Below, in pieces: positions 5,439-5,852 of a stretch of DNA of 5,852 nt. The stretch's first letter is position 1, and every line of letters begins with the position of its first letter. The stretch is from Candidatus Borrarchaeota archaeon (GTDB lineage: Archaea > Asgardarchaeota > Sifarchaeia > Borrarchaeales > Borrarchaeaceae). The position numbers and the translations under genes are program-made. Location: positions 1 to 5,852 of the forward strand of contig JAEORY010000275.1 in assembly GCA_016840645.1 (NCBI GenBank), written 5' to 3'. The notes beneath the pieces were generated by a model that was given only the letters and a program-made list of their open reading frames with translations, was not told the origin of the DNA and ran no database searches.

Positions 5439-5852
5439 ATGTCACGTACTTTTACTTTAAACCAGTTGACTGAAGGCATTCGTGATCGTCACGTTGGTGC
5501 TGAAAGCAACAGATTGATGGAGAAGTGGTCCCGCACTGGTCTACTTCGCGGTCTCGGCGATCACGGTCGTGAGACCATGTCTCGCCTACTCGAAAACCAG
5601 GCAGCCCAGGTTCTTCGTGAGGCTAACGTTCTTGGTTCTGGCGGTGCAGATAGCGGTCAGGTCGATGGTTTCTCAAACATCGCTTTCCCAATCGTTCGTC
5701 GCGTCTTCGGTGGCCTTGTTGCTAACGAACTCGTCAGCATCCAGCCCATGAGCCTCCCTTCCGGTCTGCTCTTCTACCTAGATTACACCTACGGTTCAGA
5801 CGTTGGTGGTGATTCTGCACAAAACGGTACTAATCTTGAAGATAGCAAAGCT
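5439..5852 (+). CDS. 23: Major capsid protein precursor, T4 gp23 family (3' partial)
   Basis: The first 138 residues of the head shell protein; the gene continues past the window (T4 gp23 is about 520 residues). I recognise the family from the stretch after residue 82, with PIVRRVFGGLVANELVSIQP (84-103) and the following MSLPSGLLFYLDYTYG, comparable to PNLIAFDICGVQPMNSPTGQ of T4. Residues 1-61 correspond to the cleaved N-terminal region: LRE|A at 59-62 fits the gp21 consensus and sits close to the T4 cut (Glu65-Ala66). A second consensus site, LTE|G, lies at 10-13. The start has a strong ribosome-binding site. The gene is clearly richer in GC than the upstream genes (36 of 60 bases at 5521-5580), and 10 of its 11 arginine codons are CGN, consistent with selection for high expression. 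Confidence 0.94.
   Translation, partial: MSRTFTLNQLTEGIRDRHVGAESNRLMEKWSRTGLLRGLGDHGRETMSRLLENQAAQVLREANVLGSGGADSGQVDGFSNIAFPIVRRVFGGLVANELVSIQPMSLPSGLLFYLDYTYGSDVGGDSAQNGTNLEDSKA
5613..5624 (+). other. Predicted capsid maturation cleavage site LRE|A
   Basis: Codons for Leu59-Arg60-Glu61-Ala62 of the major capsid protein. The tetrapeptide fits the gp21 consensus, and the position agrees with the T4 gp23 cut after residue 65. Cleavage would release a 61-residue N-terminal peptide and leave mature protein beginning ANVLGSGG. Confidence 0.75.

Overview
The window is a stretch of the head-assembly (late structural) module of a T4-like tailed phage or prophage. All supported genes are on the + strand. 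The anchors are a prohead protease of the T4 gp21 family (1283-1894), a scaffold protein of the T4 gp22 family (ending at 5390), and the 5' part of a major capsid protein of the T4 gp23 family (from 5439, cut by the window end). The order protease, scaffold, major capsid protein matches genes 21-22-23 of T4. Unlike T4, four extra genes lie between 21 and 22. The host cannot be named from this sequence. The AT-rich, A/T-ending codons of most genes and the divergent capsid protein suggest a distant T4 relative, perhaps from a marine or other environmental source; that is inference.

Layout: 1-433 is the 3' end of a charged protein whose start is probably upstream of the window. 430-1290 is a helical, charged protein in the position of T4 head-core genes 67/68. 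1283-1894 is the protease. 1891-2403 has an N-terminal helix followed by a consensus protease cleavage site. 2457-2699 is a small, very basic protein. 2699-3253 and 3258-3893 are low-complexity Gly-rich proteins. 3948-5390 is the scaffold. 5439-5852 is the capsid protein N-terminus. Most junctions are ATGA-type or few-base overlaps with Shine-Dalgarno sequences inside the upstream gene, so translation is probably coupled. Only three real gaps exist (2404-2456, 3894-3947, 5391-5438). No tRNA, CRISPR array, insertion sequence or classic terminator was seen.

How the parts work together, from T4 knowledge: the scaffold and small core proteins form the prohead core, capsid protein assembles around it, and the protease then cuts core, capsid and cargo proteins at (L/I)-x-E followed by A/G/S. 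Such sites are visible here: LRE|A at residue 61 of the capsid protein, eight sites in the scaffold, and LAE|G at residue 22 of the 1891-2403 product.

The most unusual object is the scaffold gene. It is one open frame of 480 codons, but it looks like two tandem scaffold-like genes joined in frame. Codon 153 is an ATG preceded by an 11-base ribosome-binding sequence identical to that of the capsid gene, and by a late-promoter-like octamer. Base composition and arginine codon choice change around this point, and several short motifs recur in both halves.
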